Positions 21,701-34,519 are shown, counted from the first letter of the stretch. The stretch is 64,000 nt of DNA from Gaeumannomyces sp. JS-464 (GCA_002197995.1 NGZR01000009.1:806001-870000); one strand, 5' to 3'. Numbers and translations are program-made. The notes: a model not told the origin generated them from the sequence alone.

Positions 21701-23560
21701 AATTACAAACCTTTGTAAAGATTTCCGTGCTGGTTTTGCTAATTGCAAAAATTACCCAGCCAAAAGTAGTTGCCTTATTAATAACATAAACGGCGTAGTT
21801 ATATCCGCCGTATAAAGTAAGCGAAATGGTTAATATATTTATAAAAATACGGTTTAAAAAGCGGGTAATGCGGTGGAAATAACGATTGCCGATAATTTAG
21901 GTCGCTTTGCTTTCCAAACAACCGTTACAAGTATATTTTAATGCTTCGAAGTAGCTAACTTTAATGCTTGCTGCGCGGCAAGCCGTTATTACCGCTTTTT
22001 TATTAGCATGCATTAAACGCCAATGCATTATTACGTAAGGTACCGGGCGCCTTGTCGTAGTCGGTGCGTTAGCTTCCGTCGGTCGGTTTTTTTCGTTAAG
22101 TGCGTTGCCCAAAGCTACAAAGCCCGGGGGCGCGCTTACGAGCACGTTAACGTTAGCAATTAGTACGTTATTATTAATCTAATAGCTGCTTAACCATTTA
22201 TCGTCGGGCATTACGAAATAATCGGTTTAATCGTTTTTTAAGCTTGCTTTACGCATTTTACCAAAGCTAAAAAGGTTAAAAAGGGATTTAAACGTAAAGA
22301 TTACTTATAAGGTAATTATAATAACGCCCGCTTTATTAAGCTAATGCATTTCGACGGTGCCCTTTTTAACGGAAACTTAAGCGCCGCCGTTAGCCGTGGT
22401 AGCGTTATAAGGGACCTCGCGCTTTTTTAACAAGGTAAACCACTTGCGATCGTTAAAGTGGTGTTTAAACGAGCCGGAGTCGATTATCACGGCATTACAG
22501 GCACTGTTAATATTACTTAAAGCTGTATTGGCCATATTATATTAGCTAGCACTGCTTCGATTAACCGGCACACCACTAGTATAATCGGCAGCTTTCGGGT
22601 TGGCTATAGCCTTGTTAGCTGCCTTATTGCCTCGCTAAAAGCGCCGCTCCGGATATTTGGCCTTTTAAGCCTCCTTAAGCTTAAAATGCAAAAGCCAGCA
22701 GTTGTCGTTACCGCCCTTGTAATGCTTACCGCATTTATCGTAATGGGAAGCACGCGAAACGATAATGCAACCCTTTTTATTACAGGGCTTCGGCTTTTCC
22801 CTCGGCTTTTAAAGTTTTTCCGGCTTTTTATTGGTGTTAGCCATAACCCTCGACTCCGAGGCCTTTATAACCGCCGTGTTTTCGAGCACTTTCGAAATGA
22901 AGTTAGCGAAAGTGCGGCGCTCGCTTTTACAACTCCCTAAAGCTATAGCCACCGCAAAAGGGTAGGTGGCGTTAAGCCTGTTAACGAGGCTCCTTATAAG
23001 CATCCGATCCGGAATGTTAATATTGGCCTAATTCAAAGCCTGCCTTACTTATAGCCAGCGGTCCGTATACTTTTTAACGTTACCGTTAAACTTTTTTACC
23101 GAAATTATATAATGTTCGTTAATTAAAGCGTTAAAACGGCCGTTAACGGTAATTCCAATAATGCTAACTACTTTATCCCAAAAAGCTTTTAGGTCCTAAT
23201 CCTCGTCGTTTTTAGGGCGGTCCTAACCGGCCTTTTTTAAATCCGTGGTTACCTTTTCGATATTATTACGGATGCAGTACCATGTTAATATCCTTTAAAA
23301 GCTTATAACTGTACAGCTTCGTCGTCCTCCGCTTTAGCCGGTTTGGCCGGAAGGTTAGCAAATATAAAGAAAATATTGCGGGAAGCGGTTAAATGCACCC
23401 GGATGGTACGCTTCCATATTTCCAGGTTAAAAGGCCCTAGCAGGTTCGGGACTTTTACTGCGATTTCGCGGTATTCCGCCATTTCGGCGGCTTTGTTAGC
23501 ACTTTTAACGCGTTCAAAAGCGTTGGATTGCAAGGAAAACAGTGCTTTTAAGCGCTAAAA
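18780..23560 (-). pseudogene. Copia gag-pol polyprotein, degraded
   Basis: Read right to left on the minus strand. Gag starts near 23540 (VPNLLGPFNLEIWKR). A zinc knuckle at about 22750-22690 has CGKHYKGGNDNCW with its first Cys now Tyr. Protease (AVIDSGSFKHHF) is near 22490. GAG-pre-integrase lies at 22050-21900 (VIMHWRLMHANKKAVI, CNGCLESKAT), followed by the integrase core to about 21250. A Pro/Lys-rich linker covers 21039-20707. RT begins at 20494-20210 (LLEKGTWVLKKLPPG, GKWVMA) and continues at 19892-19641 with the catalytic YVDDFQIAA at about 19771-19790. The RNase H end near 18870 reads DGFTKSLTAKGQARFV. Stops and frame breaks make it inactive. Confidence 0.9.
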
Positions 23561-23761
23561 GGGTTATTGTTATTGCTTTGTTATGGTTGCTAATCGGCGC
23601 CGAACGCGGCTTTATTAATTGTCGTTTAACGGTTTTTTAATTGCTGCGCCTCGCCCGTAATCCACGGCGGGAAAACGCAAGCAATGGGAAACAACTCGTG
23701 CACCGTTAATTTTTCCTAATTAGGCAAAGATATCGTTAACGGTAACGCGAGGGCTTATAAT

Positions 23762-23931
23762 TAATAAAGGTGCGCGACGATAGGCACCCAAAGTGATTGG
23801 TAATTGTTCCTTGGCTACTTTACTGGATCGCGGGCTAAGGCGCGCGTAGGCCAAAACACTAGGGCCAATGCATAGGCCTAGAGCTGTGGGGCACCAGTTG
23901 CCACCCACGTGACTTCAGGCCACCTTTAACA
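23762..23931 (-). repeat. Copia 5' LTR
   Basis: 170 bp; on the coding strand it is the upstream LTR and would carry the promoter. It is followed by the target duplication CGTAT at 23932. Confidence 0.95.
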
Positions 23932-24071
23932 CGTATGTATATACGCCAAAGCGTTGTAAAGCGCTGCGGGTGGTAATAGTGCGTTCGGCTGGCGAGTATG
24001 CCGATAAAAGGGTAAGGCCGGGGTTTAGGCTGGAAGGTTTTCGGAACCCTTAAGGCCTGGCCGAAAGTGCA

Positions 24072-24286
24072 CAAAAAAAGCAAAAGGTTTAAAACCAAAC
24101 CTTAAAAAAACGCTTTAACCCCGCACTTTTCCCGAACGCGGGGGAGTTACGTGGCTACGGCACGTAACCCCGAATAATTACTTTAATTGCTAAATAATTA
24201 AAATAATTACCCCGATTACCTTAATTACCAAGTAAGCCAAGTAAGCATTTCCTTACTAGGGGTAAGAAATGATTAACTTAAATAAA
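24072..24286 (+). repeat. Right piece of gypsy B 3' LTR
   Basis: Continues the LTR begun at 18293. CGCTTTAACCCCGCACTTTT, CCCGAACGCGGG and GTAAGAAATGATTAAC match the inverted LTR at 45190-45455. Similarity stops at AAATAA near 24286, where the 3' end of LINE L1 is joined. Confidence 0.75.
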
Positions 24287-24749
24287 GCAAAAGAGAAAGA
24301 AAAAAAGTATATTTAACATTAACTAGTCGGGATTTACCAGTCCCTGCCTCCCAAAGGGCATATAACGTGCTAACGCTATTTAAGCTTAACACTAGGCTAT
24401 ATGCTGCTATTAAGGCGGCTAACAAATTAAACCCGAAAGCACACGGGGGTCGGGCCGCATTCCGGCGCTTTTTGTTAGCGAGCGGGCAATCGGCAATAGG
24501 GCGTAAAAATACGCCGGGGCGTTGTAAAGCGCTGCGGGTGGTAGTGATGCTGTTGGCCGGCGGGTATGCCGGAAAAGGGGTAAAGCCGGGTTTGGGCGGG
24601 GAGGGGGTTTTCGGAACCTCCCTTGGGCCCGGCCTAAAGTGCGGGGATTAACGAGCTTACTGTTAATCCTAATAGTACAAAGGAAAAGGTTAAGTATAGG
24701 CTTTTTAGGCTTTGTTGTTATCGTTCGGCGATAGTGTAATAGTTGGTGG

Positions 24750-27700
24750 CTTTAACGAACGAAGCAAAAAAGGAGGGCTTTTGGAAAGCCGTTTCCAATA
24801 TCCGGGCTTATCGAAGGCCGGGGGAGGGTCCGCTATAAGCCATTTGTTTTTTGCCGCCCTCGCCAGCTTGCAAAATACAAGGTGGAAAAGGGACTTATTT
24901 CGCCCGCAACGGCACGGGTTGTCGTCTTTGTGTTAAAACCTTCGGTAGTACCAGTCGAAATCCCCGTGGCCGGTGCGTGCGGCTACTAGCCGTTGCAGTA
25001 CCTTCCGGTGCAGCTGCAACGCTTCGGGCGTGTGTTGTGGTACCGGCGGAAGGCTTATAGCCTTATACCGATCCGAAAAGTTGTTTTTAAAACCATGCGT
25101 TTCGGGGTCCGGGCTGTTTTCCGGCTAAAGCCTTTATCCGGCCACCGTTGGTTTAAAATGTTAAGGTATTAGCAGGGCCGATCCCAACTTTGCTTCGGCA
25201 TTTGCCTTTTCGTTCCGGGGATTCCTATATGGCCCGGGGACCAGCGTACGTATACCTAGTGTTTATCCATAAAGCAATGGATTTTTTTAAAAGCCCTTTG
25301 TAAACTATCAGGGGCCGTGCTTAAACAGCCGTTAGCCGCCGAGGTGTTGTCGAGGCACAGGTGGAAAGTGCAGTTGCGGAAGCTCCAAACGGCTTTACGG
25401 AGGCCCATTCGGGCCCCTTCCGCTTCGCCGTCGAATATTTCCGCCGGGTGCGCTAACCGGCCGTGCCCGAAAGTTTGCGTTGGCCGGCTTAGTATATTAC
25501 CCACCGTATCCAACTGCCCCGTCCTTTGCTTTGGACCCGTCGCTATATATTATAACGTCGGTAGGTGGAAGGGTGCGAAGCCACGCTATAAAAAGCTTTT
25601 GCGGCTGTGGCTTTTTTTATGTAGCTACCGTAAGCCCCGTATATTTATACGGGAGGTAGGCCGGGCGGGTGCAAGCCGGAAAAAGTCCGGCCGTTTTTTG
25701 CAAAAAGGTCGCAAGCTTGCCGGGTAAGCCTGCTTTAGGCCCTCGAGCGTTAAAGGCCGGCTTGGCCGCTGCGGCTAAAAGGTGATTTTCCGGAACCGTA
25801 TTTATACGGGCCGCGAACGGAAACGGGCTTAATTCCAAAAGCGCTTAGGCATTGGGATGCCGGATTCGTAATGCAAGGCGTTTATCGGTGCGGTTTCCAA
25901 ACCGGAACCACTGCCCGAAAGGACGCGGTTAAGGCTTTATCCACCCGTTCGATTAAATGGCTTTAGCGGATATATTGCTATTGTGCTGGTTTGTACGGGT
26001 GTTGGTTTGGTTTTGCCCTTATACCACACTTCGGCCCCGTATAAAGCCGTGGGGATTATAAACCGTCGTGACGGCTTTATGTACCGAATGTGCCGGTATC
26101 CCCCTATCGAGTTCGTAAGCCTTCGGAGGTGGTTGGTAACGCTTTGGGCTTTTGCAGCCCTATTATCGACGTAGGCTTTAAAATTAAGCCGTTGGTCGAA
26201 AAAAACCCTTAACCACCGTAAAGCTCCTATAGGCTTGTTGTATGGTAAGTTTTTCCGCCGTAACCGCCGGGGTGTGGGATTTTTCCGCTTAGAAAAGTGC
26301 ATAAGCTCGCATTCCCCGGGTTGAAAGCAACCTTATTAGCCCTGCCCTAACGTAGGATTTCCGTAACCGTAGCCCTTGCTTTACGGGAGCACTCCTCCGG
26401 GGTGCTACCCGTTACGCAAATGCCTATATCGTCCGCGTATTTATACCTAACCGCTTTTGCTTTAGGTAGGATTTTAACCTATAAAGCATAACAGGACCGG
26501 TAACGCCGGTAACCCTTGGGGTAGCCCGCAATCCGGGGAGAAAGGGGGTGCCGTGGCGTCTTTTAAACGCACTTTAACCACCCTGTTTCCTGCAAGATAA
26601 GACCTATCGTATTAACGTTAAATCCCAGCCTTGCTTTAAAAGTCTCCGAAAAAGCCTCCGCGGAATACGGCGTTAAAAAGCCTCTTATACATCCATGGTA
26701 ACGAGGGCGGCCGATTTATGCTTTTAAAAGGCCCGTTCACCTTGTGGGCCACGCATGCCGTTAAATCGATGGCGGCTTTTTCGGAAAGCCCCGGCGTGTT
26801 GCGGGGTTATAAGCCCGTGTTATAATGCGAGGGACGCCATCCGTAAAGCCACTAGCCGCTCACCTTTTCCCTAAGCACGGGAGCAAAGCTATCGGGCGGT
26901 AGGATTTTTAGGTCCGTTATATCCGTTTTATTCGGCTTTTTTTAGCATAACCACCTCCGCTGTGCGGAAAGGGCGCCGAATGGTGCCCGGCCTTAAGGCA
27001 GGCTTCGAAAAGGCCTTAACGTATTCCCCTATTACCGGCCATGCAGCTGTAAGCAGTTTAACCGTTAAGGAGTCGACGCCCGGGGCGTGTTGCGTGCCGA
27101 CGGTGCACTTTCGGCATTCCTTTTAGGGGGACGTAAGGGTCCACGGGATTTGTGCGGTCCTTTGGGTAGCCTTTGCTGTAATGGGTCCTTTTGTAAATCG
27201 TTTTCCGCCGTAAACCTACGGAGGATTTTGCGACCTAATGCTTCCGCTTTATCCCCTGGGCTATTATAAACTCCCCGTCGATATTTAACGGGGGAAGCCG
27301 TATAGCGGGTGTAAGTTTATGCATTTTACAGCACTATAGCGCTTTCGGGGAATCCACTTCCTCCAGCACGTTAGCCCAATGCTGTTTTTTTAACCGTCCG
27401 AACCGTTGCTTTTAAAGCACGGGCTTCGGCCGTAAAAAGCCCGCCGTTTCCCATACTTTTTTGCGAGGTCCCGTTGGGCGTTAGCGCACTTTTCGTTCCA
27501 CCAGGGTTAGCCTTTTTTTTTAGCTTTAAGCCCCCGGCCGAGGGCTATTAGCGCATTTTTTAGCAGGTTTGTTAATGCCTCGGCCGCTTTATCCAGGTAA
27601 TTTCGTAGTGCCTGGATTTATAAGTGGCGGCAGGCTGCCGGCCCCCGTTGCTACCGCGTTTGCGAATATCGGTAGTTTATCGTTTGGTAGCGTAACGCGC

Positions 27701-28390
27701 CGGCAGTCCGGAACGGAGTTATTAGGTTTAAAAACCTCGATTCGTATCGAGCGGTGGTCCGAATCGGTTGCTAGCGAAGGGTCGATTTCCGCTGTTGCCA
27801 AAGGGGCGTTGGAAAAGGTAAAATCCAAAACGCCCCCTCGTTATGCGTAGGTTGCCTGGGTCGGTAAGTAGGAGGAGGTTATAAGTATTAGCCCATTGGG
27901 CTATATCCTGGCCCCTATTCCTATTACCCCTAACCGGATCCCACGCCGGGACCCTGCGTTAAAGTCCCCAGCTATAATGCATTTTGCCGTTGGGCGCTAA
28001 CGTAGTAAAAGGTCCAACGAGGGTTCCGAAGGGTCCCTGGAAGGCCTATATACGTTAACGAAAGTGCACCCGGCGACGGTAAGCCAAAGGATGTCCCGGG
28101 TGCTGCCTGCCGGCCGGTCCGCTACGGGCCGAAGCCCCGGGTCCTTCCGTACGTAAGTTATTACCCGAGGCCTGGTTTGGTGGTCGTGCCAGCTATTTAC
28201 CGGAGTAAATAGCTCGTACGACGGGTGGGTGCAAAGCATAAGCTTCCCTTTCCACGCATAGGGGGCTTTGCATTAGCACCACGTCGATATTTTGGCTCCA
28301 AAATAGTTGGAGTAAAGTAGCCCCCGCTCCCAGCTACGTCGAACGTTCGCTTGGGCGGCGGTTACAGCACGGCGTTCGGGGCGAAGCCCC
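24750..28390 (-). pseudogene. LINE L1 ORF2: endonuclease, RT, RNase H
   Basis: The EN part includes 28239-27997 (PSYELFTPVNSWHDHQTRP, RDILWLTVAGCTFVNVYRPS) and still has the catalytic GDFNA motif near 27975. Linker and RT fingers lie at 27828-26800. The RT catalytic YADDIG equivalent is near 26430. The thumb at 26302-25937 reads GALRWLRVFFDQRLNFKAYV. RNase H at 25513-25256 keeps FHLCLDNTSAANGC, and a Cys/His tail lies at about 24950-24840. It is broken by several frameshifts and stops. Confidence 0.85.
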
Positions 28391-30360
28391 GGGCGCCGGG
28401 CCCTATTGCCATGCGTTTGTTGTATCCGGTTGGCTGCTGGCATACGTAAAAGCGGCGTTAGTGTATTGGGGGCTTTGGCCCTGGGTTGTTGGCCAGCGGT
28501 ACCGTCGGTTTCCTCCGGGGGGTTTCCGGTTATTTCGATAGCCCTTTCGGGCTCGGGGAGGTCCAGTTCCATATCCGCCAGTACTTCGTATTGGTTGTTG
28601 GAACTAACCCTAAGCCTTTTAGCAGGTGCTTTCCCTGCTGGCCGTACGGGTTACGCCCTCGGGGGCCGGCGAATTCGCCGGGCTTGCCACGGCAGCGGTG
28701 CGGGGCGGCGGCGGCGGCGGCGGGGGTAACGGAATAAGCGGCGTTACCGGTGTCGGCCGCGGGGCTAGCATCGGCGGTAGCGGCCGTGGTAACGGTAGCG
28801 TTAGCGGTGGTAATGGTGGTACGGTGGTAGCGGTAACGGTCGTAAGTCCGCCGTCGATTCGCGGCTGGGGCGAAGTTGCCCGTAGTAGTTGCGGTTGCGG
28901 AAAGGGTGTTAGCGGCGGCAGCGGCGGTGCGGTGCAACGGCGGCTTCCGCCGCCTTTGCCGCCGCCCGGTACGCTTGTGCGCTTAACCTCCTAACGGCCC
29001 CTTTTTCCTTATAGTTAAGTGCTTTAGCATTTTGTTTACCCGTACGGGCTTTATGGGCAGTTCGGGTGGTTGGCAGGGTACGGGCCCGAGCAGTTCGCGC
29101 ATTGCGGGGGGGCCGTACACGGTTATACGTGCCGGTCGTCGTTTATTTTCCCGCACCGAAGGCACCTATCGGCCCGGGCGCAATTGCGGGCCACGTGGAA
29201 GCCGTGGCAGCCAGGGTGTGCTGGTAACCGGCGGGTGTCGTTGTACGCGGCGTGAAAAGGAAGTGATCCCCCAAAGCCTAAACCCGGCCACTTGCGTATA
29301 AAGGGATATAATCCACGATATACGCCCTTAGTGGTCGACGCCGGCCCCGGAAGGCTTAACGTTTACCGGTTTGTGCCTTTTTAGGCTTCCACTTCCTCCC
29401 GAACCAGTTTATCCGATACCGGGACGCATTGTCCAAAGCCGTTGGTTAAAAGGTAAGGCAGCCGGAAATTACGTAGTTGTACCAAATTTCGGGCTTTTCG
29501 ATCCTTTCGGCGTTATATAAACGGCCTAGTTCGGATCGGTTTGCAAAAGCCGGCTTTAAATATCGGCCGTTTTTGCTTTTAACACGAACCCGGTAGGGGT
29601 TCGGTACGCCTCCGGGACGTCGGCCGTCGTAAACGGCAGGTCCCTACTGTCGCAAAGGCTTTGCGAATGCTAAAACCCGTTTGTTGTTAGCTTAAACCTG
29701 CCGTTCTTCCGGGATTTTAACGAACACCCGGAAGTCGGCTTTAAAGCCTGTTAATAGGCGGGGTGCCCGGGTAGTTTAGGGCGTACGGCCCCGAAAAGCT
29801 GTGCGGGTTGTTGGGTTATTAGTGGCCCTCCCGGGCCACTACGCGTAAGTAGCCGGGGGCGCGCGTTGCGGGGCTCCGGGGCCCCGTATAAGCTTTTTCC
29901 TTTTCGGCCGGCGTAGGTAAGCCGAAAAGGGCTTGTTTAACGTAGTCGATAAAGCAATCTTTCCAGCCGTTGGCTTCGGGGATTGCTTCCGCCGGAAGGG
30001 AGGCAATGCCGGCGTTATAATCGGGCCAGCGTGCGCAAATTAGGGCCGTTTGTTATTATTTGCGGCTATAGCTCGCAATAATTTCCTCCGCGGCCGCCGC
30101 GGCCGACCCGACAGGTGGGCGCGTACGCCGGCGTTAGGGAGGGGGGGAGGGGCACCTGTGCCGGTGCTGCCGTTGTGGGAGCCTTCCTGGCCTTAATCGG
30201 GCCCTATTGCGGTGTTGCTAATTCCGCAACGGGAACGGCGTGGTCGGGTGCGCTAACGCGCGGGGGGCCCGGGTGGCAACGACGCGTTCCTCCGGGCCGT
30301 TAAGCCGACGAGGAGGGCGCGCGCCACCCTATTGGCCGAAGGGGGGGCTGTTAGCGGCAT
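28390..30360 (-). pseudogene. LINE L1 ORF1: gag-like nucleic-acid-binding protein
   Basis: The start ATG at 30360 corresponds to the ATG at 42510 in copy L3. Recognisable parts include the Pro-rich N-terminus, the central domain (about 29720-29450, VFVKIPEERQ-like), a zinc-knuckle zone near 29220-29060 and a long Ala/Thr-rich tract at 28937-28680 that is longer and more divergent than in L2 and L3. Many frame breaks. It would bind the element's RNA in an RNP. Confidence 0.75.
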
Positions 30361-30390
30361 GTTGCCGTCGCCAGCGCCGTTGGCGGGCGT

Positions 30391-30420
30391 GAAAAAAAAA
30401 GAAAAAAAGAGAGAAAAAAA
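30391..30420. repeat. A/G-rich simple sequence at the L2/L1 junction
   Basis: GAAAAAAAAAGAAAAAAAGA and similar bases separate the 5' end of L1 from the 3' end of L2. On the LINE coding strand this is a T/C-rich tract. Comparable tracts follow the 3' ends of L1 and L4. Confidence 0.85.
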
Positions 30421-30889
30421 GTATATTTAACGTCAGTAAATCGGGATCTACCAGTCCCTGCCTCCCAAGGGGCATATAACGTGCTAGCGCTACCTAAGCT
30501 TAACACTAAGCTATATGCTGCTATTAAAGCGGTTAACAAATTAAACCCGAAGGCACACGGGGGTTGGGCCGCATTCCGGCGCTCCTTGTTAATAAGCGGG
30601 CAATCGACAATAGGGCGTAAAAATACGCCGGGGCGTTGTAAAGCGCTGCGGGTGGTAGTAATGCTGTTAGCCGGCGGGTATGCCGAAAAGGGGGTAAAGC
30701 CGGGTTTGGGCGGGGGAGGGGGTTTTCGGGACCTCCCTTGGGCCCGGCCTAAAGTGCGGGGGATTAACGAGCTTACTGGTAATCCTAATGGTATAAAGGA
30801 AAAGGTTAAGTATAGGCTTTTTAGGCCCTGTTGTTATCGTCCGGCGATAATGTAATAGTTGGTGGCTTTAACGAACGAAGCAAAAAGAG

Positions 30890-33800
30890 AGGGCTTTTAA
30901 AAAAGCCGTTTCCAATATCCGGGCCTATCGAAGGCCGGGGGAGGGTCCGTTATAAGCCATTTGTTTTCTGCCGCCCTAGCCAGCCTGCAAAATACAGGGT
31001 GGAAAGGGGACTTATTTCGCCCGCAACGGCACGGGTTATCGTTTTCGTGCTGGAACTTTCGGTGGTACCAGTCGAAATCCCCGTAGCCGGTGCGTGCGGC
31101 TATTAGCCGTTGCATTACCTTCCGGTGCAGTTGCAACGCTTCGGGCGTGTGTTGTGGTACCGGCGGGAGGCCTATAGCCTTATACCGATCCGGAAAGTTG
31201 TCCTTAAACCATGCGTTCCGGGCGTCCCGGGCTGTTTTCCGGGCTAAAGCCTTTACTCCGGCCACCGTTGGTTTAAAATGTTAGGGTATTGGCAGGGCCG
31301 ATCCCAACTTTACTTCGGCGTTTGCCTTTTCGTTTCCGGGGATTCCCATATGGCCCGGGGACCAGCGTACGTATACCTGGTGTTTATCCATAAAGCAATG
31401 GATTTTTTTAAAAGCCCTTTATAAACTATTAGGGGCCGTGCTTAAACAGCCGTTGGCCGCCGAGGTGTTATCGAGGTACAAGTGGAAAGTGCAGTTGCGG
31501 AAGCTCCAAACGGCTTTACGGAGGCCCATTCGGGCCCCTTCCGCTTCGCCGTCGAATACTTCCGCCGGATGCGCTAACCGGCCGTGCCCGGAAAGTTTGC
31601 GTTGGCCGGCTTAGTATATTACCCAGCCGTATCCAACTGCCCCGTCCTTTGCTTTGGACCCGTCGCTATATATTATAACGTCGGTAAGTGGGAGGGTGCG
31701 AAGCTACGCCATAAATGCTTTTACGGCTGCAGGCTTTTCTTATATAACCACCGTAAACCCCGTATATTTATAAGGGAGGTAAGCCGGGCGAGTGCAAGCC
31801 GGGAGGAGTTCGGCCGTCCTTTGCAAAAAGGTCGCAAGCTTGCTAGGAAGGCCCGCCCTGGGCCCACGGGCGTTAAAGGCCGGCCTGGCCGCTGCGGCCA
31901 GGGGGTGGTTTTCCGGAACCGTATTTATACGGGCCGCAAAACGGAAGCGGGCTTGTTCCAAAAGCACTTGGGCGCCGGGGATGCCGGATTCGTAATGTAA
32001 AGCGTTTGTCGGTATAGTTTTCCAAGCTGGTACCACTGCCCGGAGGGACGCTTTTAAAGCTTTGTTAACCCGTTCGATTAAATGGCTTTGGCGGATAATT
32101 TGCTGTTATGCCGGCTTGTATAAGTGTGGTTTGGTTTTGCCCTTATACCACACTTCGGCCCCGTATAAAGCCGTGGGATTATAACCGTCGTGACGGCTTT
32201 ATGTACCGAATGTGCCGGTATCCCCCCTATCGAATTCGTAAGCCTCCGGAGGTGATTTGCAACGCTTTAAGCTTTTGCGGCTTTGTTATCGACGTGGGCT
32301 TTAAAGTTAAGCCTTTGGTCGAAAAAGACCCCTAACCACCGTAAAGCTCCTATAGCTTGTTATATGGTAAGGCCTTTCGCCGTAACCGCTGGGGTTGTGG
32401 GTTTTTCCGCCTGGAAAAATGCATAAGCTCGCACTTCCCCGGGTCGAAAGCAACCTTATTAGCCCTACCTTAACGTAGGATTTCCGTTACAGTAACCCCT
32501 GCTTTACGGGAGCACTTTTCCGGGGTGCTACCCGTTACGCAAATGCTTATATTATCCGCGTATTCGTACCTAACCGCTTTTGCTTTGGGTAGGATTTCGG
32601 CCATATAAAGCATAAATAAAACCGGTGACGCCGGTAACCCTTGGGTAACCCGCAGTCCGGGGAAAAAGGGGGTGCCGTGGCGTTTTCCAAACGCACTTTT
32701 ACCACCCTATTTCCTGCAAACGATAACACCTATCGTACTAACGTTGGATCCCAGCCTTGGTTTAGGAGCCTTCGTAAAAGCCTCCGGCGGAGTATAACGT
32801 CGAAAGCCGCCTTATACATCCATAGTAACGAGGGCGGCGGATTTATGCTTTTAAAAGGCCCGTTTCACTTCGTGGGCTACGCATGCCGTTAAATCGATGG
32901 CGGCCTTTTTCGAGGTAGCCCCGGCGTGTTGCGGGCTATTAGCCCGTATTGCAGCGCGAGGGAGGCCATCCGCGAGGCTACCAAACGTTTTAACCCCTTC
33001 CCTAAGCACGGGAGTAGGGCTATCGGGCGGTAGGATTTTGGGTTCGTTATATCCGATTTGTTCGGTTTTTTTAGCATAACCACCTCCGTTGTGCGGAAGG
33101 GCCCGGGTGGTGCCCGGCCCTAAGGCAGGCTTCGAAAAGGGCCCTAACGTACTCCCTATTACCGGCCATACCGTTGTAAGCAGCCTAACCGTTAAGGAAT
33201 CGACGCCCGGGGCCGTATTTGCCGTACCGACGGTAAATTTCCGGCATTCCTCCAAGGGGACGTGGGGGTCCCACGGGAGTTGTGCGGTTCCTTAAGGGCC
33301 CTTTGCTGCAACGGGTCCTTTTATAGGTCGTCCTCCGCTGTAAACCTACGGAGGATTTTGCGGCCTAATGCTTCCGCTTTATCCCTCGGGGCCACTATCA
33401 CCTCCCCGTCGATATTTAACGGGGGGAGCCGTATAGCCGGTATAAGCTTATGCCATTTTACGGCCCGGTATAACGCTGCTGGAAAATCCACTTCCTCCAG
33501 CACGCTGGCCTAATGCTATCTTTTAGCCGCCCGGATCGTTGCTTTTAAACCACGGGCTTCGGCCGTAAAGGGCCCCCCATTTGCCATAGCTTTTGCAAGG
33601 TCCCGTTGTGCGTTAGCGCACTTTTCGTTCCACTAGGGTTGGCCTTTTCTTTTAGCTTTAGGCCCCGGTCGAAAGCTATTAACGCATTTTTTAGCAAGTT
33701 TATTAATGCCTCGGCCGCTTTATCCAAGTAATCCGCCGTGCATAAATTTATAAATGGCGGCAAACTGCCGGCCCCCGTTACTACCGCGTTTGCGAAAAAC

Positions 33801-34510
33801 GGTAATTTATCGTTTGGTAGCGTAATACGCCGGCAATCCGGAACGGAGTTATTGCGGTTAGGAATTTCGATCCGTATCGAGCGGTGGTCCGAATCGGTTG
33901 CTAGCGAAAGGTCGATTTCCGCTGTTACCAAAGGGCGTTAGAAAAGGTAAAATTTAAAACGCCCCTATCGTTATGCGTAGGTTGGCCTGGGTCGGTAAAT
34001 AGGAAAAGGTTATAAGTATTAACCCATTGGGCTATATTTTAGCCCTTATTCCTATTACCCCTAACCGGATCCCACGCCGGGAACCTTGCGTTAAAGTCCC
34101 CGGTTATAATGCATTTTGCCGTTAAGCGCTAACGTAGCAAAAGGTTTAACAAGGGTTCCGAAGGGTCCCTTAAAAGCCTATATACGTTAACAAAAGTGCA
34201 CCCGGCGACGGTAAGCCAAAGGATGTCCCGGGTGTTACCTGCCGGCCGGTCCGCTACGGGCCGGAACCCCGGGTCTTTCCGCACGTAGGTTATCACCTTG
34301 GGTTTGGTTTGGTGGTCGTGCTAGCTATCCACCGGGGTAAATAGCTCGTACAACGGGTGGGTGCAAAACATAAGCTTCCCTTTCCACGCGCTAAAGGGCT
34401 CCTGCATTAGCACCACGTCGATATTTTGGCTCCAAAATAGTTGGAGTAAAGTAGCCCCCGCTCCCAGCTACGTTAACGTTCGCTTGGGCGGCGGTTAAAG
34501 CACGGCGTTC
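30890..34510 (-). pseudogene. LINE L2 ORF2: endonuclease, RT, RNase H
   Basis: EN lies at about 34440-33930. The RT region at 33255-32851 keeps GTANTAPGVDSLTVRLL, then NPKSYRPIALLPCLGKGL, in two frames. A palm remnant lies at 32729-32547 (FSPDCGLPKG). RNase H spans about 31740-31300. The C-terminal Cys/His zone at 31265-30897 reads GDFDWYHRKFQHENDNPCRC, with CRLARAAENKWLI after it. Frameshifts separate these blocks. Confidence 0.85.
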
Positions 34511-34519
34511 GAGGCGAAG

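Larger units (their letters stand above)
18536..23931 (-). mobile_element. Complete Ty1/copia retrotransposon
   Basis: The element is 5,396 bp with two 170-bp LTRs (18536-18705 and 23762-23931) in direct orientation and a 5-bp target duplication CGTAT (18531-18535 and 23932-23936). On the coding (minus) strand the LTR starts TGTTAAAGGTGG and ends CGCACCTTTATTA. A run of seven G precedes the 3' LTR on that strand as polypurine tract (next to 18706). It sits inside LINE L4. Domain order gag-protease-integrase-RT-RNase H makes it copia. Confidence 0.95.
18333..24071 (-). mobile_element. 5'-truncated LINE L4, split by a copia element
   Basis: Only the last ~340 bp of the LINE 3' region are present: 18333-18535 and 23937-24071, matching the 3' ends at 24306, 30421 and 36449 (ACCAGTCCCTGC, then GGCGTTGTAAAGCGCTGCGG). 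The 3' terminus again reads GTTAAATATAC on the minus strand. A target duplication of about 14 bp flanks it: CAAAAAAGGCAAAA at 18309-18322 and CAAAAAAAGCAAAA at 24072-24085. Severe 5' truncation plus a long duplication is the mark of target-primed reverse transcription. Confidence 0.85.
24306..30390 (-). mobile_element. Tad-type LINE copy L1, near full length
   Basis: About 6.09 kb, 3' end at 24306 (GTTAAATATAC on the minus strand, followed by a T/C-rich stretch) and 5' end at 30390 (ACGCCCGCCAACGGCG). It has two ORF regions in the order ORF1 (zinc-knuckle gag) and ORF2 (EN, RT, RNase H), the structure of Tad1-clade non-LTR elements. It is the leftmost member of a three-copy head-to-tail array. 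All proteins have frame breaks. Confidence 0.92.
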
